From Streptacidiphilus pinicola (lineage in GTDB: Bacteria > Actinomycetota > Actinomycetes > Streptomycetales > Streptomycetaceae): a stretch of DNA of 64,000 nucleotides. Of the stretch, positions 9,906-17,779 are shown in pieces; position 1 is the stretch's first letter, and the number at the start of each line of letters is the position of its first letter. Both the position numbers and the translations under genes were made by a program. The notes beneath the pieces are model-generated. The model ran no database searches. It was not told the DNA's origin and saw only the letters and a list, made by a program, of their open reading frames with translations. Where the stretch lies: positions 1-64,000 of the forward strand of contig NZ_QKYN01000070.1 in NCBI RefSeq assembly GCF_003258295.1, in the 5' to 3' direction.

Positions 9906-10892
9906 ATGTCCGTCGCCACCCTTTCCCCGCTCGAAGCCCTCCCCGTCATCGACCTCGCGCACGTCGACCGCGAGGCGCTGCACCGCGCCGCCCGCGACGT
10001 CGGCTTCTTCCAGCTGACCGGCCACGGCGTCAGCCAGGCCGAGATGGACGAGCTGCTGCGCGTCTCACGCGCCTTCTTCGCCCTGCCCGAGGCCGACCGG
10101 CTCGCCCTCGACAACCGCAACTCCCCGCACTACCGCGGCTACACCCGCGTCGGCACCGAACTGACCCGCGGCACCCGCGACTGGCGCGACCAGCTCGACA
10201 TCGGCGAGGAGCTGCCCCCGCACGTCCCGGGCCGGGACGAGCCCGCGTACTGGTGGCTGGAAGGCCCGAACCAGTGGCCGTCCGCGCTGCCGGAGCTGCG
10301 CACCACCGCGCTGGCATGGATCGCCAGGCTCAGCGCGATCGCCGACCACCTGCTGCACGAGCTGCTGGCCGCGATCGGCGCCCCGCCGGACTTCTACGAC
10401 GACGCCTTCGCCGGTCACCCGCGCAGCCAGCTGAAGCTGATCCGCTACCCGGGAGCCGCGCCGCAGGGCGACGACCAGGGGGTCGGCATCCACAAGGACT
10501 ACGGATTCCTGACCCTGCTGCTCACCGACGGCGTGAGCGGGCTGCAGGTCGAGGACCCGTCCGGGGAGGGCTACCTCGACGTGCCGCACATCCCCGGCGC
10601 CTTCGTGGTGAACCTCGGCGAGCTGCTGGAGGTGGCCACCAACGGGTATCTGAAGGCCACCAACCACCGCGTGGTCGGCACGCCGGGCGAGCGCTACTCC
10701 GCGCCCTTCTTCTACAACCCGCGCCTGGACGCCCGGATCGAGCCGGTGCCGTTCCCGCACGCGGCCGAGGCGACCGGGGTCACCCAGGACCCGGCCAACC
10801 CGCTCCACGCCGAGTTCGGCTTCAACGAGCTGAAGGGGTGGGTGCGGGCGCATCCGGAGGTCACCTCGAAGCACCACCCCGAGCTGCTCTGA
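9906..10892 (+). CDS. Isopenicillin-N-synthase-like 2OG-Fe(II) oxygenase
   Basis: 328 residues. The N-terminal DIOX_N part contains LPVIDLAHVDRE and VGFFQLTGHGV; the C-terminal double-stranded beta-helix contains the iron ligands H-x-D (IHKDYGFLTLL) and the distal His (ATNHRVVG), followed by the 2-oxoglutarate Arg region (ERYSAPFFYNP). Such enzymes hydroxylate or desaturate small molecules. The substrate is unknown. The cysteine-type leader peptide upstream suggests that expression responds to sulfur amino acid supply, hinting at a sulfur-containing substrate. Confidence 0.85.
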   Translation: MSVATLSPLEALPVIDLAHVDREALHRAARDVGFFQLTGHGVSQAEMDELLRVSRAFFALPEADRLALDNRNSPHYRGYTRVGTELTRGTRDWRDQLDIGEELPPHVPGRDEPAYWWLEGPNQWPSALPELRTTALAWIARLSAIADHLLHELLAAIGAPPDFYDDAFAGHPRSQLKLIRYPGAAPQGDDQGVGIHKDYGFLTLLLTDGVSGLQVEDPSGEGYLDVPHIPGAFVVNLGELLEVATNGYLKATNHRVVGTPGERYSAPFFYNPRLDARIEPVPFPHAAEATGVTQDPANPLHAEFGFNELKGWVRAHPEVTSKHHPELL

Positions 10893-10909
10893 ATCCCGTG
10901 GACAGGACG

Positions 10910-11632
10910 TCAGGCGAGGGCGGCTTCGCCCTCCTCCTCGTCCTCGGTGTGCCAGTGCAGGTCACGGACGCCCGGCTCCAGTGAGAGCCGGGTGACCACC
11001 GGCTCCAGTGCCTTGCCCACCTCGCCATCGACGTCCACCGTGGCGCGCAGGCTGGTGGTCTCCTCCCCCTCACGGCTGGCCCGCAGCCCCGTCGGGGTGA
11101 AGCCGGCGGCGGCCAGGGCCTGGAGCAGCAGCGCCCGGATGTGCGCCTCGTCGCGGCGGGCGCAGCGCAGGTGGACGGTGGCGCGGGAGACGCTGTCGGG
11201 GTCGCTCCCCGCGGCGGGCGCCCGGTCGAGCAGACGCCCGGCGGGCCGCAGCACCAGGTGCACGGCAAGGACCGCGAAGGCGCCGAGCCAGGCCAGTTGC
11301 AGCCGCCCGCTCGCCGCCATCACCCCGACCGCCGCCGAACACCACAGCGTCGCGGCCGTGTTGAGCCCGCGCACGCCGCCACGGTCGCGCAGGATCACGC
11401 CACCGCCGAGGAAGCCGATGCCGGAGACGACGTACGAGGCGACCCGGGTGGTGCTGCTGTCGCCGGCCGAGACGCTGTAGAGCACGAAGAGCGTCGCGCC
11501 CGTCGCCACCAGGGCGTTGGTCCGCAGGCCGGCCATCCGGGCGCGCCACTGCCGTTCGACGCCGATCAGGGCTCCGCAGGCCACACCGGTGGCGAGGCGG
11601 ATCAGGAAGTCGGCGGTGGTCAGGTCCTGCAC
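10910..11632 (-). CDS. MgtC/SapB family membrane protein
   Basis: 240 residues. The N-terminal half has four to five membrane helices with family motifs GALIGVERQWRARMAGLRTNALVATGATLF and SGIGFLGGGVIL (both abbreviated to their cores). The C-terminal soluble domain (about 145-240) resembles the regulatory domain of MgtC-like proteins. GTG start. Family members modulate Mg2+ homeostasis or ATP synthase in other bacteria. No magnesium riboswitch was recognised upstream. Confidence 0.85.
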   Translation of the reverse strand: MQDLTTADFLIRLATGVACGALIGVERQWRARMAGLRTNALVATGATLFVLYSVSAGDSSTTRVASYVVSGIGFLGGGVILRDRGGVRGLNTAATLWCSAAVGVMAASGRLQLAWLGAFAVLAVHLVLRPAGRLLDRAPAAGSDPDSVSRATVHLRCARRDEAHIRALLLQALAAAGFTPTGLRASREGEETTSLRATVDVDGEVGKALEPVVTRLSLEPGVRDLHWHTEDEEEGEAALA

Positions 11633-11702
11633 GGCGCAGTCCTCCTTCGGCGTTCACGCGGCGAGCTGACACCACCCTCTCGCGCCAATGTGAACAGACC
11701 GG

Positions 11703-12062
11703 TCAGGCGTGCGGCGGCAGGCCGCGCAGGGTGTGGTCCGCGTGGGCGGCGACCTCGTCGAGCAGGCGTCGCAGGTGCGCGCCGCGCAGCCGGTAGAGGC
11801 GGGCGCGGCCCTGCGCGCGCTGGTCGACCAGGCCGCTGATCCGCAGCTTGGAGAGGTGCTGGCTCGCCGCGGTCGGCGAGCAGCCGGCCGCCTCGGCCAG
11901 CGCGGTCACCCCGAGCTCCCCCTCGCGCAACGCCCAGAGCAGCCGCAGCCGGGTCGGCTCGGCCAGCATGGCCAGCGCGGCGACGGCCGTCCCGACCTGG
12001 GCGTCCGAGAGCGGTTCGCCCGGCACGGTGTGCGGGTGGAGATCCTGGTCGATCCGGTCCAT
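11703..12062 (-). CDS. ArsR-family metal-responsive repressor
   Basis: 119 residues from the ATG at 12060-12062, nine bases after a GGGAGG ribosome site. The winged helix spans about residues 27-95 (AMLAEPTRLRLLWAL, then CSPTAASQHLSKLRISGLV). Several His residues sit at the N-terminus (HPHTVPGEP) and C-terminus (AHADHTLRGLPPHA), a pattern of nickel/cobalt or zinc sensors such as NmtR. It is divergent from the His-rich exporter at 12163, its likely target. Metal specificity is inferred. Confidence 0.82.
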   Translation of the reverse strand: MDRIDQDLHPHTVPGEPLSDAQVGTAVAALAMLAEPTRLRLLWALREGELGVTALAEAAGCSPTAASQHLSKLRISGLVDQRAQGRARLYRLRGAHLRRLLDEVAAHADHTLRGLPPHA

Positions 12063-12162
12063 GAGCGTCATCCTCCCACCTGCGCAGGCCTTGCAAGTGG
12101 CACTCCAGGGCGTTTGGCTTCCCGTCTTCACGCATGCGCAGATGAGACTGTACGGTGGATCC

Positions 12163-12966
12163 GTGAACACGCTTCCCGCGCTGCTGCTCGCCGCCGCAGG
12201 CGTCGGCCTGGGCCACGCCGTCATGCCGGACCACTGGCTGCCGCTGGCCGTCCTGGCCCGCACGCGGAAGTACCGGACGTCCCGCGTGGTCCGCCTCTCC
12301 CTGGCGGCCGGGGCGACCCACGTCCTGGTCTCCGTCCTGCTCGGCGGGATCCTGATGCTGGTCGGCATGCAGTTCCGCGGCACCGTCGCCCGGCACACCG
12401 ACCTGGTGGTCGGCGGCCTGCTGCTGGCGACCGGCCTGGTCTTCCTGGTCCTGGAGCTGCTGGGCAAGGGCCACGGCCACACGCACGACGGCACCGGTCA
12501 CAGCCACGGGCACGGCCACGGACATGGACACGGGCACGGACACGGGCACCACGAACACCCCGAGCACGAGCATCCGCACGGCCACAGCCACGACCACCCG
12601 CACCCGCACAACCACGGCGCCCCCGCCGCCGTGCTGGACCGGCCCCGGGCCGAGGCGGCCGCGGCCGCGCCGGAGAGCCGAGGCCGTCGGCTGGCCGGGT
12701 TGCTGATCCCATTCGGGGCCGCCGCGTCGCCCGACCTGACGATCCTGCCGGTCTTCCTCGCCGCGGGCGCGCTCGGGACGAGCGCCGCGCTCGGCTCGCT
12801 GCTCGCCTTCACCGTCGCCACGGTCGGCACGATCGTGGGTCTCACCACCGCGACCGCCCTCGGCGCGCGGTTGCTCACCGCGTCCTGGATCGACCGCCGC
12901 GCCAACCTGATCACGGCGCTGACGCTGGTCGCGATCGGCGTCCTGGTGGCCGCCGGACTCATCTGA
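12163..12966 (+). CDS. Membrane metal exporter with 23-histidine loop (nickel/cobalt type)
   Basis: 267 residues from a GTG start. Three helices at the N-terminus (GLGHAVMPDHW and GATHVLVS carry conserved His residues), then a cytoplasmic loop with 23 His in 48 residues (104-151), mostly as HGHG repeats, then three more helices. This layout fits the NicO/RcnA-like and related exporters of Ni2+ or Co2+. The divergent ArsR gene supports metal-induced expression. The 100-base gap between them holds a short CGCATGCG palindrome but no operator I can name. Confidence 0.82.
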   Translation: MNTLPALLLAAAGVGLGHAVMPDHWLPLAVLARTRKYRTSRVVRLSLAAGATHVLVSVLLGGILMLVGMQFRGTVARHTDLVVGGLLLATGLVFLVLELLGKGHGHTHDGTGHSHGHGHGHGHGHGHGHHEHPEHEHPHGHSHDHPHPHNHGAPAAVLDRPRAEAAAAAPESRGRRLAGLLIPFGAAASPDLTILPVFLAAGALGTSAALGSLLAFTVATVGTIVGLTTATALGARLLTASWIDRRANLITALTLVAIGVLVAAGLI

Positions 12967-13049
12967 CGGGACCCCGGGAGAAGCACCGCCGCCCGGGGAC
13001 GAGTACGCTCACGCCCTTGTCGGACAGGTCGATTCCAGAAGGGCCCCCC

Positions 13050-13820
13050 ATGCCGGTCGCCACCCCCACGCTCGCCGAGCTCCGTGACGTCTGCCAGCCG
13101 CAGGCCAAGCTCGGGCTCCGGAACGGCGAACACTGGGCCGGGCGCCTCTACATGCGGCGGCTGTCGCTGCGCGCGACCCGGTACCTGGTCCGCACCTCCG
13201 TCACGCCGAACACGCTGACCTGGGCCATGGTCGTGGCCGGGGTGGGCGCGGGCGCGGCGCTGCTGATCCCCGGGATCGCCGGGCCGCTGCTGGCCGCCCT
13301 GCTCTTCCAGGCGTTCCTCTTCTTCGACTGCGTGGACGGTGAGGTCGCTCGCTGGAAGCGGCAGTTCAGCGCGGTCGGCGTCTACGTGGACCGGCTCGGC
13401 GCCTACCTGGCCGACGCGGCGCTGCTGGTCGGCGCGGGGTTCCGGGTGGCCGAGAACGCGTCCGTCGCCTGGGTGTCGGTCGGCCTGGCCGCGGCCCTCG
13501 GCATTGTGCTGCTGAAGGCGTCCACCGACCTCGTCGACGTGGCCCGCACTCGCAGCGGCCTGGAGGCGGTGACGGAGGAGGCCACCGAGGTGCGCTCGGC
13601 CCGGGTCAACTCGGTGCGCCGCCTGGCCGCCGCGTTCAAGATCCACCGGATCACCAACGGCATCGAGGCCTCGCTGCTCTTCCTGGCCGCCGCGGTCGTC
13701 GAGCTGTTCACCGGCGGCCACACGCCGACCGAGTGGGCGGTGGCCGCCGTCGCCGCCGTCGCCTGGCTGATGGTGCCGGCCCACCTGGTCTCGATCCTGT
13801 CCTCCTCCCGCCTGCGCTGA
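13050..13820 (+). CDS. CDP-alcohol phosphatidyltransferase family protein
   Basis: 256 residues with four or more membrane helices. The catalytic motif reads DCVDGEVARW...GVYVDRLGAYLAD, matching D-x2-D-G-x2-A-R and G-x3-D. The usual fourth Asp of the family is replaced by Ala, with an Asp four residues further on. Enzymes of this family transfer a phospho-alcohol from CDP-linked donors in phospholipid or inositol-lipid synthesis. The substrate cannot be read here. The reading frame is open far upstream, but the ATG at 13050 follows GAAGGG and begins the conserved region. Confidence 0.8.
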   Translation: MPVATPTLAELRDVCQPQAKLGLRNGEHWAGRLYMRRLSLRATRYLVRTSVTPNTLTWAMVVAGVGAGAALLIPGIAGPLLAALLFQAFLFFDCVDGEVARWKRQFSAVGVYVDRLGAYLADAALLVGAGFRVAENASVAWVSVGLAAALGIVLLKASTDLVDVARTRSGLEAVTEEATEVRSARVNSVRRLAAAFKIHRITNGIEASLLFLAAAVVELFTGGHTPTEWAVAAVAAVAWLMVPAHLVSILSSSRLR

Positions 13821-13843
13821 CCGGCCGTCGCCGCCGGTCGCTC

Positions 13844-14473
13844 TCAGGCGGCCGCAGCGGCCGTGGCCGGCTCCCAGGGGAAGCCGTCCGGGTCCGTGAA
13901 CGACCCGCCGGTGCCGGCGATCGCGAGGCGGTGCGAGCCGCTGCCGTCGGCGGCCACGCCGGCGTCCTTGGCCAGGGCGCGACGCCGGTACAGCCCCAGC
14001 TTGACGGGGGCGGCGTCCGCGGCGAACTCGACGTACATGCGCCCGAAGCTCTTGCCGACCGCCAGGCCGTGCTCGACGTAGAACCGCTTGCTCGCGGCCA
14101 CGTCGGCGACGCCGAGCAGCAGCACGATCGAGTCGATGTGCCGGGTGGCCGGGCCGGCGTCCTTCTTCGCCGAGGTCGCGATCTTCCAGATGGTCCCGTC
14201 CGGCGCCTGGACGGTGGCGCCGTAGCCCCACATCGACTTCGAGACGGGCTTGAGCGCCGTGGCCCCGGCGGCCACGGCGGAGTCGAAGAGGCCGCGGACG
14301 TCGGCCGGCTGCCCGACAACGAGCGACAGCGTGAACCCGCGGAAGCCGCTGGTCGGCGCCTCCGAGGCGCGCAGGTTCAGCCGGCCGTCGTCCAGCCCGA
14401 AGGCGTCGGCGTAGAAGCGTTCGGCGGCCGACGGGTCGGCCACGTCGAGGGTGATGGATGCGATGGAAGTCAT
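13844..14473 (-). CDS. VOC superfamily (glyoxalase-like) protein
   Basis: 209 residues from the ATG at 14473. Two VOC half-domains are visible: ITLDVADPSAAERFYADAFGL at the N-terminus (core cited) and DSIVLLLGVADVAASKRFYVEHGL in the second half. VOC proteins bind a metal and act as lyases, dioxygenases or drug-binding proteins; the substrate is unknown. It is convergent with the CDP-alcohol transferase gene. Confidence 0.82.
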   Translation of the reverse strand: MTSIASITLDVADPSAAERFYADAFGLDDGRLNLRASEAPTSGFRGFTLSLVVGQPADVRGLFDSAVAAGATALKPVSKSMWGYGATVQAPDGTIWKIATSAKKDAGPATRHIDSIVLLLGVADVAASKRFYVEHGLAVGKSFGRMYVEFAADAAPVKLGLYRRRALAKDAGVAADGSGSHRLAIAGTGGSFTDPDGFPWEPATAAAAA

Positions 14474-14560
14474 GTCCACCACGCTAGGCAGGGCGAGCAC
14501 ACCACGGCTTCTCGAAACCTGCTCGATCCTCGCACCGCAGGTCGGCGAAGGTCAGCGCGG

Positions 14561-15529
14561 TCAGCGCTCGCGGCCGCGGGGCTTCAGCCGCAGTGCGGGC
14601 AGCTCGGGGGCGGGGATCGGCGGAGCGTCGTAGCCGTGGACCTCGCCGAAGCGGTCGCCCGTCATCCAGTCCTCGCGGGCCTGGGCGATCTCCTCATGGG
14701 TGCGGCCGACGAAGTTCCACCACATGACCAGCTTCTCGGCGAAGGGCTCGCCGCCCAGCAGCATCACCTCGGCCGCGCCGTCGTCGGCGCGCAGCGGGAG
14801 TTCGCGGCGGCCGCAGCCGAGATAGAGCAGCGAGCCGACCTCGACGCGCACGCCGTCGACGGTCGCGGCGCCGCTCATGGCCAGCACCGCGTACTCGAAG
14901 TCCGGGTTCAGCGGCAGGCGGGCGTCGGCACCCGCGGCGAGCGAGAGGTCCGCGCCGACCAGCGGCGTGAAGACACGGCCCGGGGAGGTGGCGCCGTCCA
15001 GGCTGCCGAGGATCAGCGTCGCGTCGACGCCCTGGCCCTGGACGCGCGGGAGTTCGGCGTGGTGCTCGAAGGTCGGCTCGGCGAACCGGTGCTCGTCCGG
15101 CAGCGCGACCCACAGCTGCGCGCCGTGCAGCCACTTGCCGTGGGAGCGCGGCGACTGCTCGGAGTGGGAGATGGCGCGGCCGGAGGTCATCAGCCCGAGT
15201 TCGCGCGGGCGGACCGTCTGCAGGCTGCCGAGGCTGTCGCGGTGCTCGACCAGGCCGTCGTGGAGCCAGCTCACGGTCTGCAGGCCCATGTGCGGGTGCG
15301 GGGCGACCTGCATGCCCGGCTCCTGCTCGATGTCGTCGGGACCGTACTGGTCGACGAAGCACCAGGCGCCGACCATCCGGCGGCCCAGGTTGGGGAGCAG
15401 GCGACGCACGACGGTGCTCTCGCCCAGCTGCACCTCACGACCGGTCAGGAGTTGGCGCACCGGCTCGGCGGAGACGTCCTCGCGACCACCGCAGACGCTC
15501 GGCTGGGGCTTCAGGTCCAGGTTGCTCAT
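14561..15529 (-). CDS. Pirin family protein
   Basis: 322 residues from the ATG at 15527-15529. The N-terminal cupin carries the pirin metal-site pattern: APHPHMGLQTVSW, later ISHSEQS and HGAQLWVALP. The C-terminal cupin includes GGEPFAEKLVMWWNFVGRTHEEI. Pirins are iron-binding, some with quercetinase activity; a role in oxidative stress would fit the neighbouring oxyR/ahp genes but is not proven. Confidence 0.9.
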   Translation of the reverse strand: MSNLDLKPQPSVCGGREDVSAEPVRQLLTGREVQLGESTVVRRLLPNLGRRMVGAWCFVDQYGPDDIEQEPGMQVAPHPHMGLQTVSWLHDGLVEHRDSLGSLQTVRPRELGLMTSGRAISHSEQSPRSHGKWLHGAQLWVALPDEHRFAEPTFEHHAELPRVQGQGVDATLILGSLDGATSPGRVFTPLVGADLSLAAGADARLPLNPDFEYAVLAMSGAATVDGVRVEVGSLLYLGCGRRELPLRADDGAAEVMLLGGEPFAEKLVMWWNFVGRTHEEIAQAREDWMTGDRFGEVHGYDAPPIPAPELPALRLKPRGRER

Positions 15530-15566
15530 GCCCGCCAGGGTAGGACGCCGTCGAGGCGGTCGGCGA

Positions 15567-16505
15567 TCACACGCCCAGAATGCTGACGGGCAGTTCACTG
15601 ACCGCCTCGCGCAGGGAGTCGGCGAAGCGCCGGTACTCCGCGGTGCGCGGCGAGGAGGGCCGGTGGGCCAGGCCGACGCGGCGGCCGGGCTCCGGGGTCG
15701 CGAAGCGCGTGACGGAGAGCGACGCGGCGCGTCCGACCTCGACCGGTGCCGCCGTGGCCGGCAGCAGGGTCACCCCGAGCCCGCCCGCGACGAGCTGCAC
15801 CAGCGTGGACAGGCCCGCCGCACGTGTGGCGCCCGGCTCCGCGCCCACCTCCCGGCACAGGTCCAGGGCCTGGTCGCGCAGGCAGTGGCCCTCCTCCAGC
15901 AGCAGCACGTCCAGGTCCAGCAGCACGTCGCGCGGGACGTCCGCGCGCCCGGCGAGCTCGTGGTCGGGCGGGGTGAGCAGGACGAAGTCCTCGTCGTAGA
16001 GGGGGATGTCGACCAGCCCCGAACCCGCCGGCAGCGCCAGCAGCAGCAGGTCCAGCCGCCCGGTCCCGAGCCCGTCCAGCAGTTGGTGCGTGCGCTCCTC
16101 GTGGACGTGCAGGTCCAGGTCCGGGTACACGTCGCGGGCCAGCCGCAGCACCGTCGGCAGCAGATAGGGTGCGATGGTCGGGATCACCCCGAGGTGCAGC
16201 GGCCCGGTGAACGGCCGCCGGGACGCCTCGACCTCCTCGGTCAGCGCGTGCAGCGCGCCGAGCACGGTGCGGGCGTGCTCCGCGACCCGCTCCCCCACCG
16301 GCGTGAGCAGCACCTTGCGCGTCGTCCGCTCGACCAGCCGGACGTCGAGCGACTCCTCCAGGGCGGCGACCGCGCCGGACAGCGCGGGCTGGCTCACCCG
16401 GAGCGCCGCGGCCGCCTCGCGGAAGTGCAGGTGCTCCGAGACGGCCAGGAAGGCGCGGAGCTGGGCGACACTGGGCGTGCGGCCGGTGGTGCGGGCCTTA
16501 CTGAT
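15567..16505 (-). CDS. oxyR: LysR-type peroxide regulator OxyR, apparent ATC start
   Basis: 312 residues if initiated at the ATC in 16503-16505. The winged-helix region reads VAQLRAFLAVSEHLHFREAA and VSQPALSGAVAALEESL, and the C-terminal effector domain has the OxyR-like CLRDQALDLC pair of cysteines. Divergence from ahpC supports the OxyR call. No ATG, GTG or TTG lies in frame between the upstream stop and the HTH. The first canonical start (GTG at 16397) would remove half the HTH. A GGAGG site lies five bases before the ATC, so an infC-like ATC start is the simplest reading. Confidence 0.85.
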   Translation of the reverse strand: MSKARTTGRTPSVAQLRAFLAVSEHLHFREAAAALRVSQPALSGAVAALEESLDVRLVERTTRKVLLTPVGERVAEHARTVLGALHALTEEVEASRRPFTGPLHLGVIPTIAPYLLPTVLRLARDVYPDLDLHVHEERTHQLLDGLGTGRLDLLLLALPAGSGLVDIPLYDEDFVLLTPPDHELAGRADVPRDVLLDLDVLLLEEGHCLRDQALDLCREVGAEPGATRAAGLSTLVQLVAGGLGVTLLPATAAPVEVGRAASLSVTRFATPEPGRRVGLAHRPSSPRTAEYRRFADSLREAVSELPVSILGV

Positions 16506-16510
16506 AACTT

Positions 16511-16515
16511 CCTCC
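16511..16515 (-). promoter_or_regulatory. Ribosome binding site GGAGG that decides the oxyR start
   Basis: CCTCC on the plus strand reads GGAGG on the coding strand, five bases before the ATC at 16503-16505. It is the only strong Shine-Dalgarno near the start of the conserved HTH. Confidence 0.6.
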
Positions 16516-16524
16516 GATCAACGG

Positions 16525-16554
16525 CTTTGATTCTAGCTATTTCACTGATCAAAG
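16525..16554. promoter_or_regulatory. Inverted repeat in the oxyR-ahpC gap, likely OxyR operator
   Basis: CTTTGAT (16525-16531) and ATCAAAG (16548-16554) are perfect inverted repeats 16 bases apart in the AT-rich core of the divergent promoter. The position between oxyR and ahpC fits an OxyR tetramer site. Identity is inferred from context. Confidence 0.55.
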
Positions 16555-16613
16555 TCCGACATGCGAGATTGCAGGTGCACACCGCACGCACCGGATCCCG
16601 GAGGACACCCCTC

Positions 16614-17168
16614 ATGCTCACCATTGGTGACCAGTTCCCCGCCTTCAAGCTCAACAGCGTCGTCGGCCCCTCCGCCGACAAGCTGGAGTTCAAGGAGATC
16701 GCCAGTGAGGAGCTGAACGGCTGGAAGGTCGTCTTCTTCTGGCCGATGGACTTCACCTTCGTCTGCCCGACCGAGATCGCCGCGTTCGGCAAGCTCAACG
16801 AGGAGTTCACGGACCGCGACGCGCAGATCCTGGGCGTCTCCGGCGACTCCGAGTTCGTGCACCACGCCTGGCGCCGGGACCACAAGGACCTGGCCGACCT
16901 GCCCTTCCCGATGCTGGCCGACATCAAGCACGAGCTGATGAGCGCCTGTGGCGTGGAGAACGCGGACGGCACCGCGCAGCGCGCCGTCTTCATCGTCGAC
17001 CCGAACAACGAGATCCAGTTCGCGATGGTCACCGCCGGCTCCGTGGGCCGTAACCCCAAGGAGGTCCTGCGGGTCCTCGACGCCCTGCAGACCGACGAGC
17101 TGTGCCCGTGCAACTGGAACAAGGGCGAGGCGACGCTGGACGCGGACGCCCTGCTCGCGGGCGAGTGA
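16614..17168 (+). CDS. ahpC: Alkyl hydroperoxide reductase AhpC (peroxiredoxin)
   Basis: 184 residues, typical for actinobacterial AhpC. The peroxidatic Cys is C51 in [13 protein letters not shown], and two C-terminal cysteines (C164, C166 in ELCPCNW) provide resolution. It reduces organic peroxides and H2O2. ahpD begins four bases after the stop, so the two form an operon read from the OxyR-controlled promoter. Confidence 0.96.
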   Translation: MLTIGDQFPAFKLNSVVGPSADKLEFKEIASEELNGWKVVFFWPMDFTFVCPTEIAAFGKLNEEFTDRDAQILGVSGDSEFVHHAWRRDHKDLADLPFPMLADIKHELMSACGVENADGTAQRAVFIVDPNNEIQFAMVTAGSVGRNPKEVLRVLDALQTDELCPCNWNKGEATLDADALLAGE

Positions 17169-17172
17169 CCGC

Positions 17173-17703
17173 ATGGCCCTCGACGAACTGAAGTCGGCGC
17201 TGCCGGACTACGCCAAGGACCTCAAGCTCAACCTGGGCTCGGTCATCGGCAACTCGGAGCTACCGGAGCAGCAGCTGTGGGGCACGGTCCTCGCCTGCGC
17301 GATCGCCTCGCGCAGCGAGCAGGTCCTCGCCGAGCTCGAGCCGGAAGCCCGCGCCAACCTCAAGCCCGAGGCGTACGCCGCGGCGAAGGCCGCGGCGGCG
17401 ATCATGGCGATGAACAACGTCTACTACCGGACGCTGCACCTGCTCTCCGACAAGGAGTACGGGACGATGCGCGCCGGCCTGCGGATGAACGTCATCGGCA
17501 ACCCCGGCGTGGAGAAGGTCGACTTCGAGCTCTGGTGCCTGGCCGTGTCGGCCATCAACGGCTGCGGCCAGTGCCTGGACTCCCACGAGCAGGTGCTCCG
17601 CAAGGCCGGTGTGGACCGCGAGGTCATCCAGTCCGCGTTCAAGATCGCCGCCGTCGTCCAGGCCGTCGGCGTCACCCTCGAGACCGAGGGTCGCATCGGC
17701 TGA
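17173..17703 (+). CDS. ahpD: Alkyl hydroperoxidase AhpD
   Basis: 176 residues, all-helical AhpD/CMD family. The active site CGQCLDSHE has C131, C134 and H138, matching the Cys-x-x-Cys and His of the Mycobacterium tuberculosis enzyme. AhpD reduces AhpC, linking it to the lipoamide/dihydrolipoamide system. It follows ahpC in the same operon and is closed by a hairpin 12 bases after the stop. Confidence 0.95.
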   Translation: MALDELKSALPDYAKDLKLNLGSVIGNSELPEQQLWGTVLACAIASRSEQVLAELEPEARANLKPEAYAAAKAAAAIMAMNNVYYRTLHLLSDKEYGTMRAGLRMNVIGNPGVEKVDFELWCLAVSAINGCGQCLDSHEQVLRKAGVDREVIQSAFKIAAVVQAVGVTLETEGRIG

Positions 17704-17715
17704 GTTGCACTACCC

Positions 17716-17772
17716 AGGGGCGCGAGGCTCCATCCGCACAGGGTGGTTGTTCGCGCAGTTCCTCGCGCCCCT
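17716..17772. terminator. 12-bp stem hairpin between convergent ahpD and AI-2E gene
   Basis: AGGGGCGCGAGG (17716-17727) pairs perfectly with CCTCGCGCCCCT (17761-17772). The loop contains GGTGGTTGTTCGCGC, resembling the interior of the larger repeat at 1967-2120, so the two belong to one family. Confidence 0.8.
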
Positions 17773-17779
17773 TCAGTGG

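Noticed and set aside
12476-12620. Tandem repeat or CRISPR-like array in the His-rich exporter gene
   Set aside because: The repeated CACGG(C/A)CA units are in-frame His-Gly codons in a coding loop, with no spacers of constant length.
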